DNA of 64,000 nucleotides, from the NCBI GenBank assembly GCA_001931535.1, contig CP016211.1, forward strand, positions 11,888,377-11,952,376, given 5' to 3'. The translations under genes were made by a program, and so were the position numbers. Positions 43,176-51,882 of this stretch are shown here, one piece after another. The DNA comes from Minicystis rosea. Its GTDB lineage: Bacteria > Myxococcota_A > Polyangia > Polyangiales > Polyangiaceae. Numbering within the stretch: the stretch's first letter is position 1; the number at the start of each line of letters is the position of its first letter. The notes beneath the pieces were generated by a model, which did no database searches, had not been told where the DNA came from, and saw only the letters and a list, made by a program, of their open reading frames with translations.

Positions 43176-44855
43176 ATGAAGGCTTCGACTTCGCACAAGC
43201 TTCCAGAGAAGCGCAGCACGGGGCGCGTGTGGATCGCCGTCGTGGCGGTGACGATCCTCGCGAGCGCATTGGCTTTGTTCCTCACCCGCAGCAAGGGGCC
43301 GAGCGCGCTCCGGCACCGCGGGGCCTCCGCCGCCACCAAGAGCTCTTACAAGAACCGCTCGATCGTGACTTCGTCCGCGGCGCCCGCAGCGGCCGCCGAC
43401 GAGCGCCCCTCGATCCGCGGCACCGTCTACGACCCGGACGGCAACCTCATCGCGGGCGCCAAGATCGCGGCCCTGACGTACGACGTCGCCGGCAACATGG
43501 CCTCTTCGATCGGCTCGGCCCAGAGCGGTGAAGACGGCACCTTCGAGGTCTCGCTCGCCGAGGGCACGTATCAGCTCAACGTCTCTGGAGAGGGCTTTGG
43601 CCCCACGTCGGTGGTGGCCCACACCGGCCAATCGGTGGCCGTGGTGCTGCCGACGAGCGGCAAGATCAATGGCCGTGTCGTCGACGAGAAGGGACGTCCC
43701 GTGAAGAAGTTCACGGTCGATGTCATCTCCGCCGTGCCCGGTGATGCCCCGGCGCCTCCCGCGCTCTGGTCGAAGAGCTTCGATTCCAAGGAGGGCGCCT
43801 TCCTGGTCGATCAGCTCCCCGCCTGGCCCGTGGTCGTGCGCGCCTCGTCGCCCGATTTCGCGCCTGGTTTCTCGGCGCCCATCCAGCTCCGTCCGATCGA
43901 TACGCACGATCTCACCATCACCCTCACCGAGGGTTGCACGCTGGAAGGCACGGTCGTCGACAAGCAGGGTAAGCCGCTCCCCAAGGTGCTCGTGAACGCC
44001 GAGGAGCGTTTGACCTCCGGCTCGATCACCGACCCCGTTCTCCAGGCCTCGACGCAGTCCGTGAGCGACGATGATGGCACCTTCCGCCTCGAGCACGTGC
44101 CGAAGGGCGCTGTCCTCCTCCGTGGCTACGATGGTGACAACGCCGCCACCTCGATGACCGTGGACGCCAAGGATTGCAGCAAGATCGCGCCCATCAAGCT
44201 CGTCATGTCGCCCGGCGGCAGCGTGGAAGGCATCGCGCGCCGCGCCGACGGCAAGCCCATCCCGGGCGCTCGCTTGAACATCACCGAGCGCGCCGTGGGC
44301 ATCGTGAACGCGGTGAGCGACGCCGAGGGCCACTATCGCTTCGACGATCTCCCGGCCGGCACCTTCCGCATCCAGCTCGATCACGAGGGGCAGAGCGCGC
44401 TCAAGTTCGTGCAGATTCGCGAGAACGCGACGACGAAGCTCGATATCTCGCTCTTCGGTCAAGGCAACGGCGAGCTCAAGGGCAAAGTCTCCGCGGGCAC
44501 GAAGCCCATCGGCGGCGCCCGTCTCCTCGTCGCCTCGAACCATGGTCGCAACGCCGGTGTCGCCATGTACTTCCCCGTGACCGCCGCCGACGGCTCTTTC
44601 AAGGTGCCTTCGATCCCGCCCGGCGCTTACCTGGTGAGCGTGATGTCGACGCCGGCCGGCACCGGCGTCGAGGTGAAGTCGGGTGAGACCGCCAACGTGG
44701 CCCTCGATCTCACCTCGGCCTACGCCGTCCAGACGCCCGACCCCAACGCGCCCCCGCCGCGCGAGCACCCGCGCCGCCTGCGCGAGATGCGCGAGAAGCA
44801 GCAGCAACAGCAGCAGGGCGAACCCGCCGAGGGCTCCGCGCTCCCCGCCCCGTGA
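43176..44855 (+). CDS. Membrane-anchored protein with repeated carboxypeptidase-regulatory-like domains
   Basis: This 559-residue protein starts with a basic segment and one helix (VWIAVVAVTILASALALFL) that anchors it, then a short linker and about five Ig-like carboxypeptidase-regulatory/CnaB-type repeats, recognisable from SIRGTVYDPDGNLIAGAKI, GRVVDEKGRPVKKFTVDV, LEGTVVDKQGKPLPKVLVNA, VEGIARRADGKPIPGARLN and LKGKVSAGTKPIGGARLLV, each followed by a GxYxL/VxxxG-type strand. The C-terminus is Pro/Arg/Gln-rich. Such domains are structural or adhesive and lie outside the membrane. No catalytic peptidase domain is present. A terminator hairpin follows. Confidence 0.82.
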   Translation: MKASTSHKLPEKRSTGRVWIAVVAVTILASALALFLTRSKGPSALRHRGASAATKSSYKNRSIVTSSAAPAAAADERPSIRGTVYDPDGNLIAGAKIAALTYDVAGNMASSIGSAQSGEDGTFEVSLAEGTYQLNVSGEGFGPTSVVAHTGQSVAVVLPTSGKINGRVVDEKGRPVKKFTVDVISAVPGDAPAPPALWSKSFDSKEGAFLVDQLPAWPVVVRASSPDFAPGFSAPIQLRPIDTHDLTITLTEGCTLEGTVVDKQGKPLPKVLVNAEERLTSGSITDPVLQASTQSVSDDDGTFRLEHVPKGAVLLRGYDGDNAATSMTVDAKDCSKIAPIKLVMSPGGSVEGIARRADGKPIPGARLNITERAVGIVNAVSDAEGHYRFDDLPAGTFRIQLDHEGQSALKFVQIRENATTKLDISLFGQGNGELKGKVSAGTKPIGGARLLVASNHGRNAGVAMYFPVTAADGSFKVPSIPPGAYLVSVMSTPAGTGVEVKSGETANVALDLTSAYAVQTPDPNAPPPREHPRRLREMREKQQQQQQGEPAEGSALPAP

Positions 44856-44887
44856 GCGGTTGAAGGAGAGACCGAAGCCATGACGGT

Positions 44888-44924
44888 GGCTGCGCCGGGG
44901 CGAGAGCTCCGGCGCAGCCGTTTT
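44888..44924 (+). terminator. Rho-independent terminator
   Basis: An 11-bp perfect stem (44888-44898 with 44909-44919) with a 10-base loop is followed by gttttg. It lies 32 bases after the stop of the carboxypeptidase-regulatory-like gene, on the same strand. Confidence 0.7.
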
Positions 44925-44968
44925 GTGGTCTCGAGATGTCGAGTGACCGATGGCTGGAGAGAGATTTT

Positions 44969-45098
44969 AACGCAAAGGCGCAAAGGCGCAGAGACGCAAA
45001 AAGGCGGGAGAGGAAAGATGGGTTGATGTCTCGCTCGGGACGAGCCCGAGCATCAACTCTCGTCTTTTTGCGTCTTTGCGCCTTTGCGCCTTTGCGTT
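44969..45098. repeat. Inverted-repeat element, copy 2
   Basis: Arms 44969-45008 and 45059-45098 are 40 bases long and nearly perfectly complementary (aacgcaaaggcgcaaaggcg at both outer ends). Nested inside are gttgatg/catcaac (45022-45028 with 45051-45057) and ctcggg/cccgag (45034-45039 with 45045-45050), so the whole element can fold into one long hairpin. The arms match the element at 38183-38345. It sits between two convergent genes. Confidence 0.85.
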
Positions 45099-45137
45099 GA
45101 TTCCGACGGACGATCACGCTCGGTGATTGGCAATCGC

Positions 45138-45857
45138 TCAGAATGCGAAGCTACCGAACACCACGCCTCCGCCGGGCACCGGTGCGGCCGACAGCGTTGC
45201 TGTGGTCGAGGCCCGAGGGCCGACGGAGACGCGGGGCATGGCGATGAATGCCGTGACGAGGCCCACCACCATGGTGCTTCCCGAGGCGATGGCGGCGGCC
45301 ACGTAGGGAGTCCAGCTCGTCGCGCTGTTCTTGACCACGATGGCGATCGTGGTGCCGAGCGCGGACAAGGCACCTACGCCCGCCAGGGCCAAGCCCGCGA
45401 TGGCCGTGGGCTCGTGCCCTTGCCACAGCTTCAAGGTGGCGCCCTCGGCGCCGATCGCGAGCGGGCCCGAGTACGAGCCCATCACCGAGGGCCAGGAGAG
45501 CGCATAATGACCTGGGTGCACGTAAAGCGTGCAGCTCCCCTGGCAGGTGAAGCGGGTGTCGGGGGCGTCGAGGCAGCGGGTGCCCCATTTCACCTTGCGA
45601 TTTTGGCTGCCCGGTGGGTCGAAGAAGACGTGTGGCAGCGTCTCGAGATGCACCGGCTCGGCGCCCACGGCGACGACCACGGGGACGCGGCCCGGGCCGG
45701 GCTTCGTGCAATCGACCGGAGGCTCGGTGTTGCTGGGCGGCGGTTCGGCGCGCGCCGGCAGCACCGAGAGAGCGGCTGTCACGAAGGCCGCCGCGGCAAC
45801 GCCAAGCCGCACCGGAGACGAGCGTGTCGGGCGAGCCGCGGAGATCGAGCCGATCAT
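45138..45857 (-). CDS. Exported hypothetical with two membrane helices near the C-terminus
   Basis: This is 239 residues from the ATG at 45857 (MIGSISAARPTR); a GTG 10 codons upstream is also possible. A signal peptide ends near LPARA. The mature part has Cys-containing beta-like sequence (DTRFTCQGSCTLYVHPGHYAL) reminiscent of PEGA-style surface domains, then two hydrophobic segments (AIAGLALAGVGALSALGTTIAIVV and AAAIASGSTMVVGLVTAFIA, each given in part) and a Gly-rich end. Similar exported proteins with a PEGA-like half and a helical hairpin are common in myxobacteria, but their function is unknown. Confidence 0.7.
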   Translation of the reverse strand: MIGSISAARPTRSSPVRLGVAAAAFVTAALSVLPARAEPPPSNTEPPVDCTKPGPGRVPVVVAVGAEPVHLETLPHVFFDPPGSQNRKVKWGTRCLDAPDTRFTCQGSCTLYVHPGHYALSWPSVMGSYSGPLAIGAEGATLKLWQGHEPTAIAGLALAGVGALSALGTTIAIVVKNSATSWTPYVAAAIASGSTMVVGLVTAFIAMPRVSVGPRASTTATLSAAPVPGGGVVFGSFAF

Positions 45858-45937
45858 CCTCGTCACGCTATCATCGAACCGCGCCACGCCGGTGATGAAC
45901 GAAAGTGGCAGCAGGCACTGTCACGAAATCCGTGTCG

Positions 45938-46819
45938 CTACGTCGCCTCGCGCAGCTCGTCGAGGAGGAGCTGCACGGCCGATTGCACGGCCGCGTCGTA
46001 TTCGCGCACGATCTCGTCACTCGGCTCCTCGTCGGGGGCGAGCTTCACGCGCGGCCACACGGGCGCGCCGATGCGGTAGCGGAGCCGCGCCGGCGTGGGG
46101 ATGTGCGGCCACGGTCCGATCGCGAGGCCCCAGGGCAGCGAGAGGTGCACGGGCCAGATGCTGGCGCGCGCGATCGCGGGTAAGCCGAGCGCGCGGGCGA
46201 AGCGGCGGCCGTCGGAGATCACGATCAACGTCTCGTGCGCGCCCGCGTGCGCCACCGGCACGATCGGCACGCCCGCCTTGAGCGCCGTGCGCGCGTAGCC
46301 GGTGCGGCCGCTGAAGCGCACGTTGTAGCGCTCGCGGTAGGGACGCCAGGTGTCGAGATCGCCGCCGGGCATCACCATCAGATCGCGCCGCCAATCGCGC
46401 AGCACGGACATGGCGACCTCGCGGTTGCCGCGGAGCACGCCGCGGCGCGCGAAGTATTCTCCGGTCAGGCGCGTCGACAAAATGATCTCGTGCGCCATCG
46501 GGTGCAGCGGTCGGTGCACGCCGTAATTCTGGTACCACGCGGACAGGAAACCCCAGACATCGGGGATGGTGGTGCCACCGGAGTGATTGGAGACGACCAT
46601 CACCGGCGCATCCGGCACGTTCTCCCAGCCTTTGACGTCGACCCCGAAGTACCGGCCCGGGCCGAAGAGCTTCTTCACCGTCGGGAGAGTCCGCTTCACC
46701 TCGTCGGGATCGTACTCACCAGGATCGGTGCCCCAGGTCACATGCTGACGCTTGTGCAACCACTTGAGGAGGTTGCCCTGTTCCCACTTCGGTTTGTGCA
46801 CGTTTTCGACTCCGGCCAT
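45938..46819 (-). CDS. PlsC/DGAT-like acyltransferase
   Basis: This 293-residue protein shows the lysophospholipid/diacylglycerol acyltransferase core: MVVSNHSGGTTIPD, where NHSGG plus a following Asp is the variant HxxxxD active site of the TMEM68/DGAT-like branch, then MAHEIILSTRLTGEYFARRG, VMPGGDLDTWRPY (the substrate-binding 'PGG' motif) and GVPIVPVAHAGAHETL. It probably acylates a glycerolipid or glycerol-phosphate at the inner membrane. The start at 46819 is well placed. It is transcribed divergently from an alpha/beta hydrolase, hinting at shared lipid metabolism. Confidence 0.83.
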   Translation of the reverse strand: MAGVENVHKPKWEQGNLLKWLHKRQHVTWGTDPGEYDPDEVKRTLPTVKKLFGPGRYFGVDVKGWENVPDAPVMVVSNHSGGTTIPDVWGFLSAWYQNYGVHRPLHPMAHEIILSTRLTGEYFARRGVLRGNREVAMSVLRDWRRDLMVMPGGDLDTWRPYRERYNVRFSGRTGYARTALKAGVPIVPVAHAGAHETLIVISDGRRFARALGLPAIARASIWPVHLSLPWGLAIGPWPHIPTPARLRYRIGAPVWPRVKLAPDEEPSDEIVREYDAAVQSAVQLLLDELREAT

Positions 46820-46911
46820 TTGGAGTTGCCGGGAGGGGGCATGGTATACGATCGATGTCGCGTGGGCGCCTGCACCTCCACTGGATCGGCTCGAAAAGGG
46901 AGGAAGAGACC

Positions 46912-47778
46912 TTGCTTGCCCTGACCAACCAGCTCGCTCGGACCTCGCTTCGCCTCAATGGTTTTCGTAGTCGGCATGTGGTGACCTCGGCCGGCCGCGT
47001 CCACGTGCTCGAAGGTCGCGGCCGGGGTGCGCTGCCGCCGGTCGTCCTTCTGCACGGCATCAGCTCGGCGGGCGTTCACTTCCTCCCGTTGCTTCATCGC
47101 CTTCGCGGTCGGGTGCGTCATCTGGTCGCGCCCGACATGCCGGCCCACGGGTTCAGCGACCCGCCGCCCGTGATGCGCCCCGAGGCGATGAAGGAGGCGC
47201 TCGTCGAGGCCATGGACGCCGTGGTCCACGAGCCTTCGATCGTCTTCGGCAACTCCATGGGTGGCATCGCCGCCGTGCATTACGCGCTCGCGCGGCCCGA
47301 GCGCGTCCGCGGCCTCATCCTCTGTTCGCCGAGCGGCGCCTCGATGGATGAGGACGAGCTCCGTCGCTTCGTGCGCGGCTTCGATCTCGGCACCCACGGC
47401 GCCGCGCTCGACTTCGTCGATCGCCTCTTCGCCCGGCCGAACCCGATGCGTCACCTCTTCGCGTGGGGCGTGCGCCGTCAGTTCAGCGACCCGCGCGTGC
47501 GCGGCCTCCTCTCCGCCATTGCGCCGCAAGATCTCCTCCGGCCCGAGCAGCTCTCCGCGCTGCGCATGCCGGTGATGCTCCTCTGGGGCCGCGACGAGCG
47601 CATCCTCCCGCGCGAGCACTACGAGTTCTTCCGCCGCCACCTGCCCGCGCACACCTTCGTCTCGGAGCCCGAAGGCCTCGGCCACGCGCCTTATCTCGAC
47701 GACGTCGGCGCCGTTGCCCGGCAGATCCTCACCTTCGCCGCCGACCTGCACTACGGCCGCGTCGCCTGCGCCGCTTGA
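46912..47778 (+). CDS. Alpha/beta-hydrolase
   Basis: This is 288 residues from a TTG at 46912. An excellent ribosome site, aagggaggaa (46896-46905), lies 6 bases before this TTG, while an in-frame ATG at 46855 has none; the TTG also leaves about 90 bases for the divergent promoters. The fold is clear: VVLLHGISSAGVHFL (oxyanion strand), GNSMGGIAAVHYAL (nucleophile Ser), LLWGRDERILPREHY (acid) and EGLGHAPYL (catalytic His). It is a lipase, esterase or similar hydrolase with unknown substrate. The divergent acyltransferase suggests a lipid role. Confidence 0.85.
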   Translation: MLALTNQLARTSLRLNGFRSRHVVTSAGRVHVLEGRGRGALPPVVLLHGISSAGVHFLPLLHRLRGRVRHLVAPDMPAHGFSDPPPVMRPEAMKEALVEAMDAVVHEPSIVFGNSMGGIAAVHYALARPERVRGLILCSPSGASMDEDELRRFVRGFDLGTHGAALDFVDRLFARPNPMRHLFAWGVRRQFSDPRVRGLLSAIAPQDLLRPEQLSALRMPVMLLWGRDERILPREHYEFFRRHLPAHTFVSEPEGLGHAPYLDDVGAVARQILTFAADLHYGRVACAA

Positions 47779-47844
47779 ATGTGACCGATGACGCTGCTGT
47801 GCGTCGTGCGTCACGGCGCGCGCGACGCTTCCTCGGTCACATTC
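47777..47844. terminator. 12-bp inverted repeat between convergent genes
   Basis: gaatgtgaccga (47777-47788), overlapping the hydrolase stop codon, is the exact complement of 47833-47844; a shorter gcgtcg/cgacgc pair lies inside. It sits between the hydrolase and the convergent ABC ATPase gene and may act as a bidirectional terminator. Confidence 0.5.
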
Positions 47845-47868
47845 ATCGTTCCATCGGCCGGACGCGCA

Positions 47869-48642
47869 TCACTCTTTCGGCCGCTGATCGATATCCGCCA
47901 CGATCCGCCCATCGCGCAGCACCACTTGACGTGACGTCCGCTGCGCGAAGCTCCGCTCGTGCGTGACCATCACGATGGTGAGGCCCTCTTCGCGCACGAG
48001 CTGCTCGAAGACCTCCATCACCACCACGCCGTTCTTCGAGTCCAGGTTGCCTGTCGGCTCGTCGGCCAGGATGATGCGGGGATCGTTGGCCACCGCGCGC
48101 GCGATGCTCACCCGTTGTTGCTGCCCGCCCGAGAGCTGATTGGGCCGTCGCTCCAAGAGCGTGCCGAGGCCCATGCGCTCGAGCACGCGCACGGCCTTGT
48201 CCTCGGCGTCGTCGCGCGTGCGGCGCCCGCGGCGGAGCATGGGGATCATCACGTTCTCCAGCACCGAGAACTCGGGCAGGAGGAAGTGGAATTGAAAGAC
48301 GAAGCCGAGCTTGTCGCTCCGCACTTCGGCGCGATCGTCGTCGTCGAGCGCGCCGATGTCCTCGCCGTCGAGGAGCACGGCGCCCACGGTCGGTCGATCG
48401 AGCGCGCCGAGCAGATAGAGCAACGTGCTTTTGCCCGAGCCGGAGAAGCCGGTCAGGCTCACGAACTCGCCCTCACGAATCGAGAGATCGATGTCGGTGA
48501 GCACGGGTGTCTTCATGGTCGTGCCGAGCTCGCGCCCGAGGCCGCGCGCCTCCAGCACCACGCGGCCGGGCGGAGGCCACGGTCGCACCGGCATCGTGAA
48601 GGCCGGCCCCGATCCCGGCACCTCGTCGATCGGCGCGCTCAT
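47869..48642 (-). CDS. ABC transporter ATPase (LolD/MacB type)
   Basis: This 257-residue protein has all ABC ATPase elements: Walker A GFSGSGKST, Q-loop VFQFHFLLPEFSVLENV, signature NQLSGGQQQRV, Walker B ILADEPTGNLDSKNG and switch His in MVTHERSF. The LLPEFSVLENVMIPML and DEPTGNLD motifs are characteristic of the LolD/MacB/FtsE subgroup. The N-terminal 35 residues are a Pro-rich extension. The ATG overlaps the permease stop (ATGA). It powers the permease encoded upstream, so the two form a mechanotransmission-type exporter with the adaptor. Confidence 0.93.
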   Translation of the reverse strand: MSAPIDEVPGSGPAFTMPVRPWPPPGRVVLEARGLGRELGTTMKTPVLTDIDLSIREGEFVSLTGFSGSGKSTLLYLLGALDRPTVGAVLLDGEDIGALDDDDRAEVRSDKLGFVFQFHFLLPEFSVLENVMIPMLRRGRRTRDDAEDKAVRVLERMGLGTLLERRPNQLSGGQQQRVSIARAVANDPRIILADEPTGNLDSKNGVVVMEVFEQLVREEGLTIVMVTHERSFAQRTSRQVVLRDGRIVADIDQRPKE

Positions 48643-49895
48643 CCGAGCTGACCTCGCAGCACGTCGACCGGCTCCACGCGCGAGCCGCGCAGCGCCGGGA
48701 TGATGCTGGCCACGATACCCACGCAGAGCGCGAAGCCCGCCCCGTACCAATAGAAGCGCGGATCGTCGTGCACGAGGAACGTCTCGCTTTTCACGAGGCC
48801 TTCTTGATGCGTCTTCAAATGCGAGAGCGCGACCAGCACGTAATGCCCGACGACGTCGCCGACCACCGCGCCGATGAGCGCGATGATGGCGCCTTGAAGC
48901 AGGAAGGCCATGAGGATGTCGTTGCGCCGGAAACCCACGCTCCGGAGGATGGCGATGTCGCGCGTCTTCTGGAGGACGATCATGATCTGAATCGCCAAGA
49001 TGCCGAACCCGCCCACGGAGAGGATGGCGCCGACCACGAAGCCGATGATGCTGTTTTGCATGGCGAAGAGGCCGAGGAAGTTGGCGTTCGTCTCCTGCCA
49101 GCTCTCGGCGTCGTAGCCGAACATGCGCTCGGTCGCCGCGGCGAACGCGGGCGCCGTGGTCTCGTCGGCGAGCTTGATGTCGATGCGCCCCACGATGTCG
49201 TGCTTGGCGAGCAGCGTTTGCGCGTTGTGCAGGGTCACGTAGACCCGCATGTTGTCGACGGGCGGAATCCCCGCGTCGAAGATGCCCACCACCTTGAGGT
49301 TCAGCTTGGGCCCGAGCGCCGAGCTCACCACCAAGATGTCGTCCAAGTGCGCGCCCATCTTCTTGGCCACGCCGGAGCCGAGGAGGATGCCGTCGGGCGA
49401 GGCCGCGAGCGCGCGATAATTGCCCTTCACGATGTATTGGCTGATCGGCGTCACCCGATCTTGGCGCGGCGGATCGATGCCCCGCAGATCCACCGGATAC
49501 TCCTTGGATCCGATGGCGAGCACCGCCGAGCCCACGAGGCCGCCGGCCGCGCCCACGACTCCATCCATCCGCTCCAGCGCGCGCACGATCTCGGCGGGCC
49601 GGTTGATGCGGAGCTGCCGATCGCTCGGCGTCTCGTGCGCCACGCGCGCGGTCACGAAATCGTCCTCGTAGCGGGCCAGCATCGGCGGCGCCGGCCGGAG
49701 CTGCTTGTCGAAGATGGTGACGTGAGGGCTGATCTTGATGATGTTGCTGATGAACTTGACCTGGAAGCCCTGCATGATGCCGTTGATGCCGATGAGCGTG
49801 AGCACGCCCAGCGTCACGCCCAGCACGGCAATGCCGTTGAGGAGCTTCCGATCCCAGAGCTGGCGGAGCGCGATGAAGAGGACGACGCGGTTCAC
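48639..49895 (-). CDS. ABC transporter permease (FtsX/LolCE/MacB type)
   Basis: This 418-residue protein has one N-terminal helix (LLNGIAVLGVTLGVLTLIGI), a large periplasmic domain (about 45-270), and three C-terminal helices (SIIGFVVGAILSVGGFGILA, GAIIALIGAVVGDVVGHYVL, YGAGFALCVGIVASIIPAL), the FtsX/MacB topology. The cytoplasmic motif LQKTRDIAILRSVGFRRNDI is the usual coupling helix. The final RGSRVEPVDVLRGQLG matches the LolC/MacB C-terminal PxxxLRG motif. It is encoded 8 bases after the adaptor gene and overlaps the ATPase gene. It exports a lipid, lipoprotein, peptide or drug; the substrate is not evident. Confidence 0.9.
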   Translation of the reverse strand: MNRVVLFIALRQLWDRKLLNGIAVLGVTLGVLTLIGINGIMQGFQVKFISNIIKISPHVTIFDKQLRPAPPMLARYEDDFVTARVAHETPSDRQLRINRPAEIVRALERMDGVVGAAGGLVGSAVLAIGSKEYPVDLRGIDPPRQDRVTPISQYIVKGNYRALAASPDGILLGSGVAKKMGAHLDDILVVSSALGPKLNLKVVGIFDAGIPPVDNMRVYVTLHNAQTLLAKHDIVGRIDIKLADETTAPAFAAATERMFGYDAESWQETNANFLGLFAMQNSIIGFVVGAILSVGGFGILAIQIMIVLQKTRDIAILRSVGFRRNDILMAFLLQGAIIALIGAVVGDVVGHYVLVALSHLKTHQEGLVKSETFLVHDDPRFYWYGAGFALCVGIVASIIPALRGSRVEPVDVLRGQLG

Positions 49896-49903
49896 GCGGG
49901 CTC

Positions 49904-51184
49904 CTAGCGATTCGGGGTCTGCGCCGGTTGGTTCTGATCGGGAAGGGGCTTGAGCTTGTCCGCGGGCTTCACCGTGGCGGCGACGCGCGCGCCCTCGCTG
50001 AGCTTGTCCTGCCCTTCGACCACCACCGCATCACCTTCGTCGAGGCCGCTCAGGATCTGCACGCGGAGCAGATCGCGAATCCCCACGTTCACGCTCTGTT
50101 TACGGGCGCGTCCGCCCTTCACCACCCACACGACCCCGTCGGTCTCGGATTCGCTGGGCGCGAGCAGCACGCCGGATTCCTCGCGCGCGATGATGTTCAC
50201 TTCGGCGCTCATCCCGCTGCGGAGGCCGGGAGGGGGCTTGTCGAGCCGCACCTTGGCGAGGAACGCTTTCCGATCGCGGTTGGCGTCGGGCAGCACGTCG
50301 AACACCTTGCCGCGGAAGACCTCTTTGGGAAACGCATAAAGGCTCACCGCAGCGGGTGATGGCGAGACACCGCCCGTCCCGTCGTGCACGCGGGCCACGT
50401 CGGCCTCGTCGACGGAGACCTCCAGAATCAGGTTTCTCGTGTCGCCGATCTTGAAGAGCGTTTGATTGATGGCGACGACCTCGCCGATCTCCACCGACTT
50501 GGCCAGCACCACACCGTCGAGCGGCGCGCGCACCTCGGTGTCGCTCACCCGCGAAGCGAGCGATTGCACGGCCGCCTGCTGCCTTTGCGCGTTGGCCTCG
50601 AGATCGATGCGCAGCGCGCGCTGCTGCGCCTCGTTGGCGGCGAGCTGCCCTTCGAGCTGGGTGACGCGGGCCCGCGCCCGATCGAGATCGGCCTCGGCCA
50701 CCGAGCCGCTCTTCACCAGCGTGTCGATGCGCCCGAGATCGGCTCGGGCCGTTTGAAGGTCGGCCTTGATGGCGTCGCCCTGCGCGCGCAGCGCGGCGAG
50801 CTGCGGCGCGCTCGGGCCGGCCTGCGCCGTGGCGGCCGAGAGATCGGCTTGCCCGCGCTTGAGATCGAAGGTCACCACCGGGTTGTCGATGCGGGCCAAG
50901 AGGTCGCCTTTCTTCACGGCTTGGCCCTCTTTCACCAGCACTTCCGCGATGCTGCCGCTCGTCTTGGCCTTCACGTTCACGCGATCGTCGGCCTCGACCG
51001 TGCCGGTGGCGTACACCGCGTCGACCGCCTTGCCGCGCACCACCTCCGTGACCGCGGCGGGCAAGGGCTGGAGTCGCTTCACCACCATGCTCCCGGCGAT
51101 CCCCGCGAGGACGAGGCCACCGAGGATGATGCGCAGGTTGGCGCGGACGAAGCTCTGCCGCCGGCGCGCGGGCGCGGTGCTCAT
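49904..51184 (-). CDS. HlyD/MacA-type periplasmic adaptor protein
   Basis: This 426-residue protein has an N-terminal membrane anchor (ANLRIILGGLVLAGIAGSMVV), a barrel-sandwich half-motif (GTVEADDRVNVKAKTSGSIAE), a long coiled-coil hairpin (about 105-200, Ala/Gln/Arg-rich), the second half-motif (VRAPLDGVVLAKSVEIGEVV), and a beta-barrel with KVRLDKPPPGLRSGMSAEVN. The tail is Pro/Gln-rich. It links an inner-membrane ABC permease to an outer-membrane duct; no TolC-like gene is nearby. It is the first gene of the three-gene exporter operon. The order adaptor, permease, ATPase matches MacA-like plus split MacB systems. Confidence 0.9.
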   Translation of the reverse strand: MSTAPARRRQSFVRANLRIILGGLVLAGIAGSMVVKRLQPLPAAVTEVVRGKAVDAVYATGTVEADDRVNVKAKTSGSIAEVLVKEGQAVKKGDLLARIDNPVVTFDLKRGQADLSAATAQAGPSAPQLAALRAQGDAIKADLQTARADLGRIDTLVKSGSVAEADLDRARARVTQLEGQLAANEAQQRALRIDLEANAQRQQAAVQSLASRVSDTEVRAPLDGVVLAKSVEIGEVVAINQTLFKIGDTRNLILEVSVDEADVARVHDGTGGVSPSPAAVSLYAFPKEVFRGKVFDVLPDANRDRKAFLAKVRLDKPPPGLRSGMSAEVNIIAREESGVLLAPSESETDGVVWVVKGGRARKQSVNVGIRDLLRVQILSGLDEGDAVVVEGQDKLSEGARVAATVKPADKLKPLPDQNQPAQTPNR

Positions 51185-51276
51185 GGCGCCGGTTTATGGT
51201 GAAGGGGGTGCAGGCGTAAAGGGGTGTTTGCGCGCCTCGCCCGAAGAGGCGTTATGGCGACAATCGGTTGCGCGAA

Positions 51277-51762
51277 TCAATCGCAGCCGGGGCCTGGACA
51301 TCCGCAGCCCATCCCCGCGGGCGCCGGCGGCGTGCAGGCAGAGAGCCAATCGCTGAGCGTCTTGCGATCGGCGTCGCTCATCATCACGTCACCCAGCGGC
51401 ATCTGCGGCGCGGCGCCGGGCTGAATCTGATCGTACATCTGCTGGAATACGAGCTTCCCCGCGTGGAACTCGGCCTGTGTATCCGCATACGTGAGGATGG
51501 GGAAGGGCGCCCCGCCCGCGAGCGGATCGGTGTGACACGGGTTGCAGCTCGCGTGGATGATCGCGAACACGTCACATGGGATCTCACCCGTCTTCGGCGT
51601 GGACGAGCACGCCGCGGCGGCGCCCGCGCCCGCGGTTCCACCGGAGCCGCCGGTGCACGGCCCGGCGAGGCACGTCTCGGTGGTGTCGGCGTCGCACGCG
51701 GAGACGGCCGCGACGGTCCAAGCTGCGATGAGGCAGAGAGACGCAACGAAGAGTCTACGCAT
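51277..51762 (-). CDS. Lipoprotein with one c-type heme motif
   Basis: This 161-residue protein starts MRRLFVASLCLIAAW with a lipobox at AAVSAC, then a Gly/Ala linker and a domain with CNPCH, a c-type heme-binding motif, followed by HTDPLAGGAPFPILTYADT and APQMPLGD, whose Met is a plausible axial ligand; LSDWLSAC fits the closing helix of cytochrome-c-like domains. The C-terminus is Cys/Gly-rich (GCGCPGPGCD). It is probably a membrane-tethered periplasmic monoheme electron carrier of the 'planctomycete/myxobacterial cytochrome c' kind. It lies next to the exporter operon on the same strand but with a 92-base gap. Confidence 0.75.
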   Translation of the reverse strand: MRRLFVASLCLIAAWTVAAVSACDADTTETCLAGPCTGGSGGTAGAGAAAACSSTPKTGEIPCDVFAIIHASCNPCHTDPLAGGAPFPILTYADTQAEFHAGKLVFQQMYDQIQPGAAPQMPLGDVMMSDADRKTLSDWLSACTPPAPAGMGCGCPGPGCD

Positions 51763-51882
51763 GAATCGATGGTAGGAGACAAATGCGCGCGCCCGGAAGC
51801 GCCGTTTCGCCGACGTGACGATATCGATCGTCCATGGAACCAAGCTCGTTCGGCGCGCGTAACGCGGGCGCGTTCCCTCGTG

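Noticed and set aside
46826..46850. TTGCCG / TATACG promoter for the alpha/beta hydrolase
   Set aside because: The spacing is only 13 bases, too short for a standard sigma-70 promoter.
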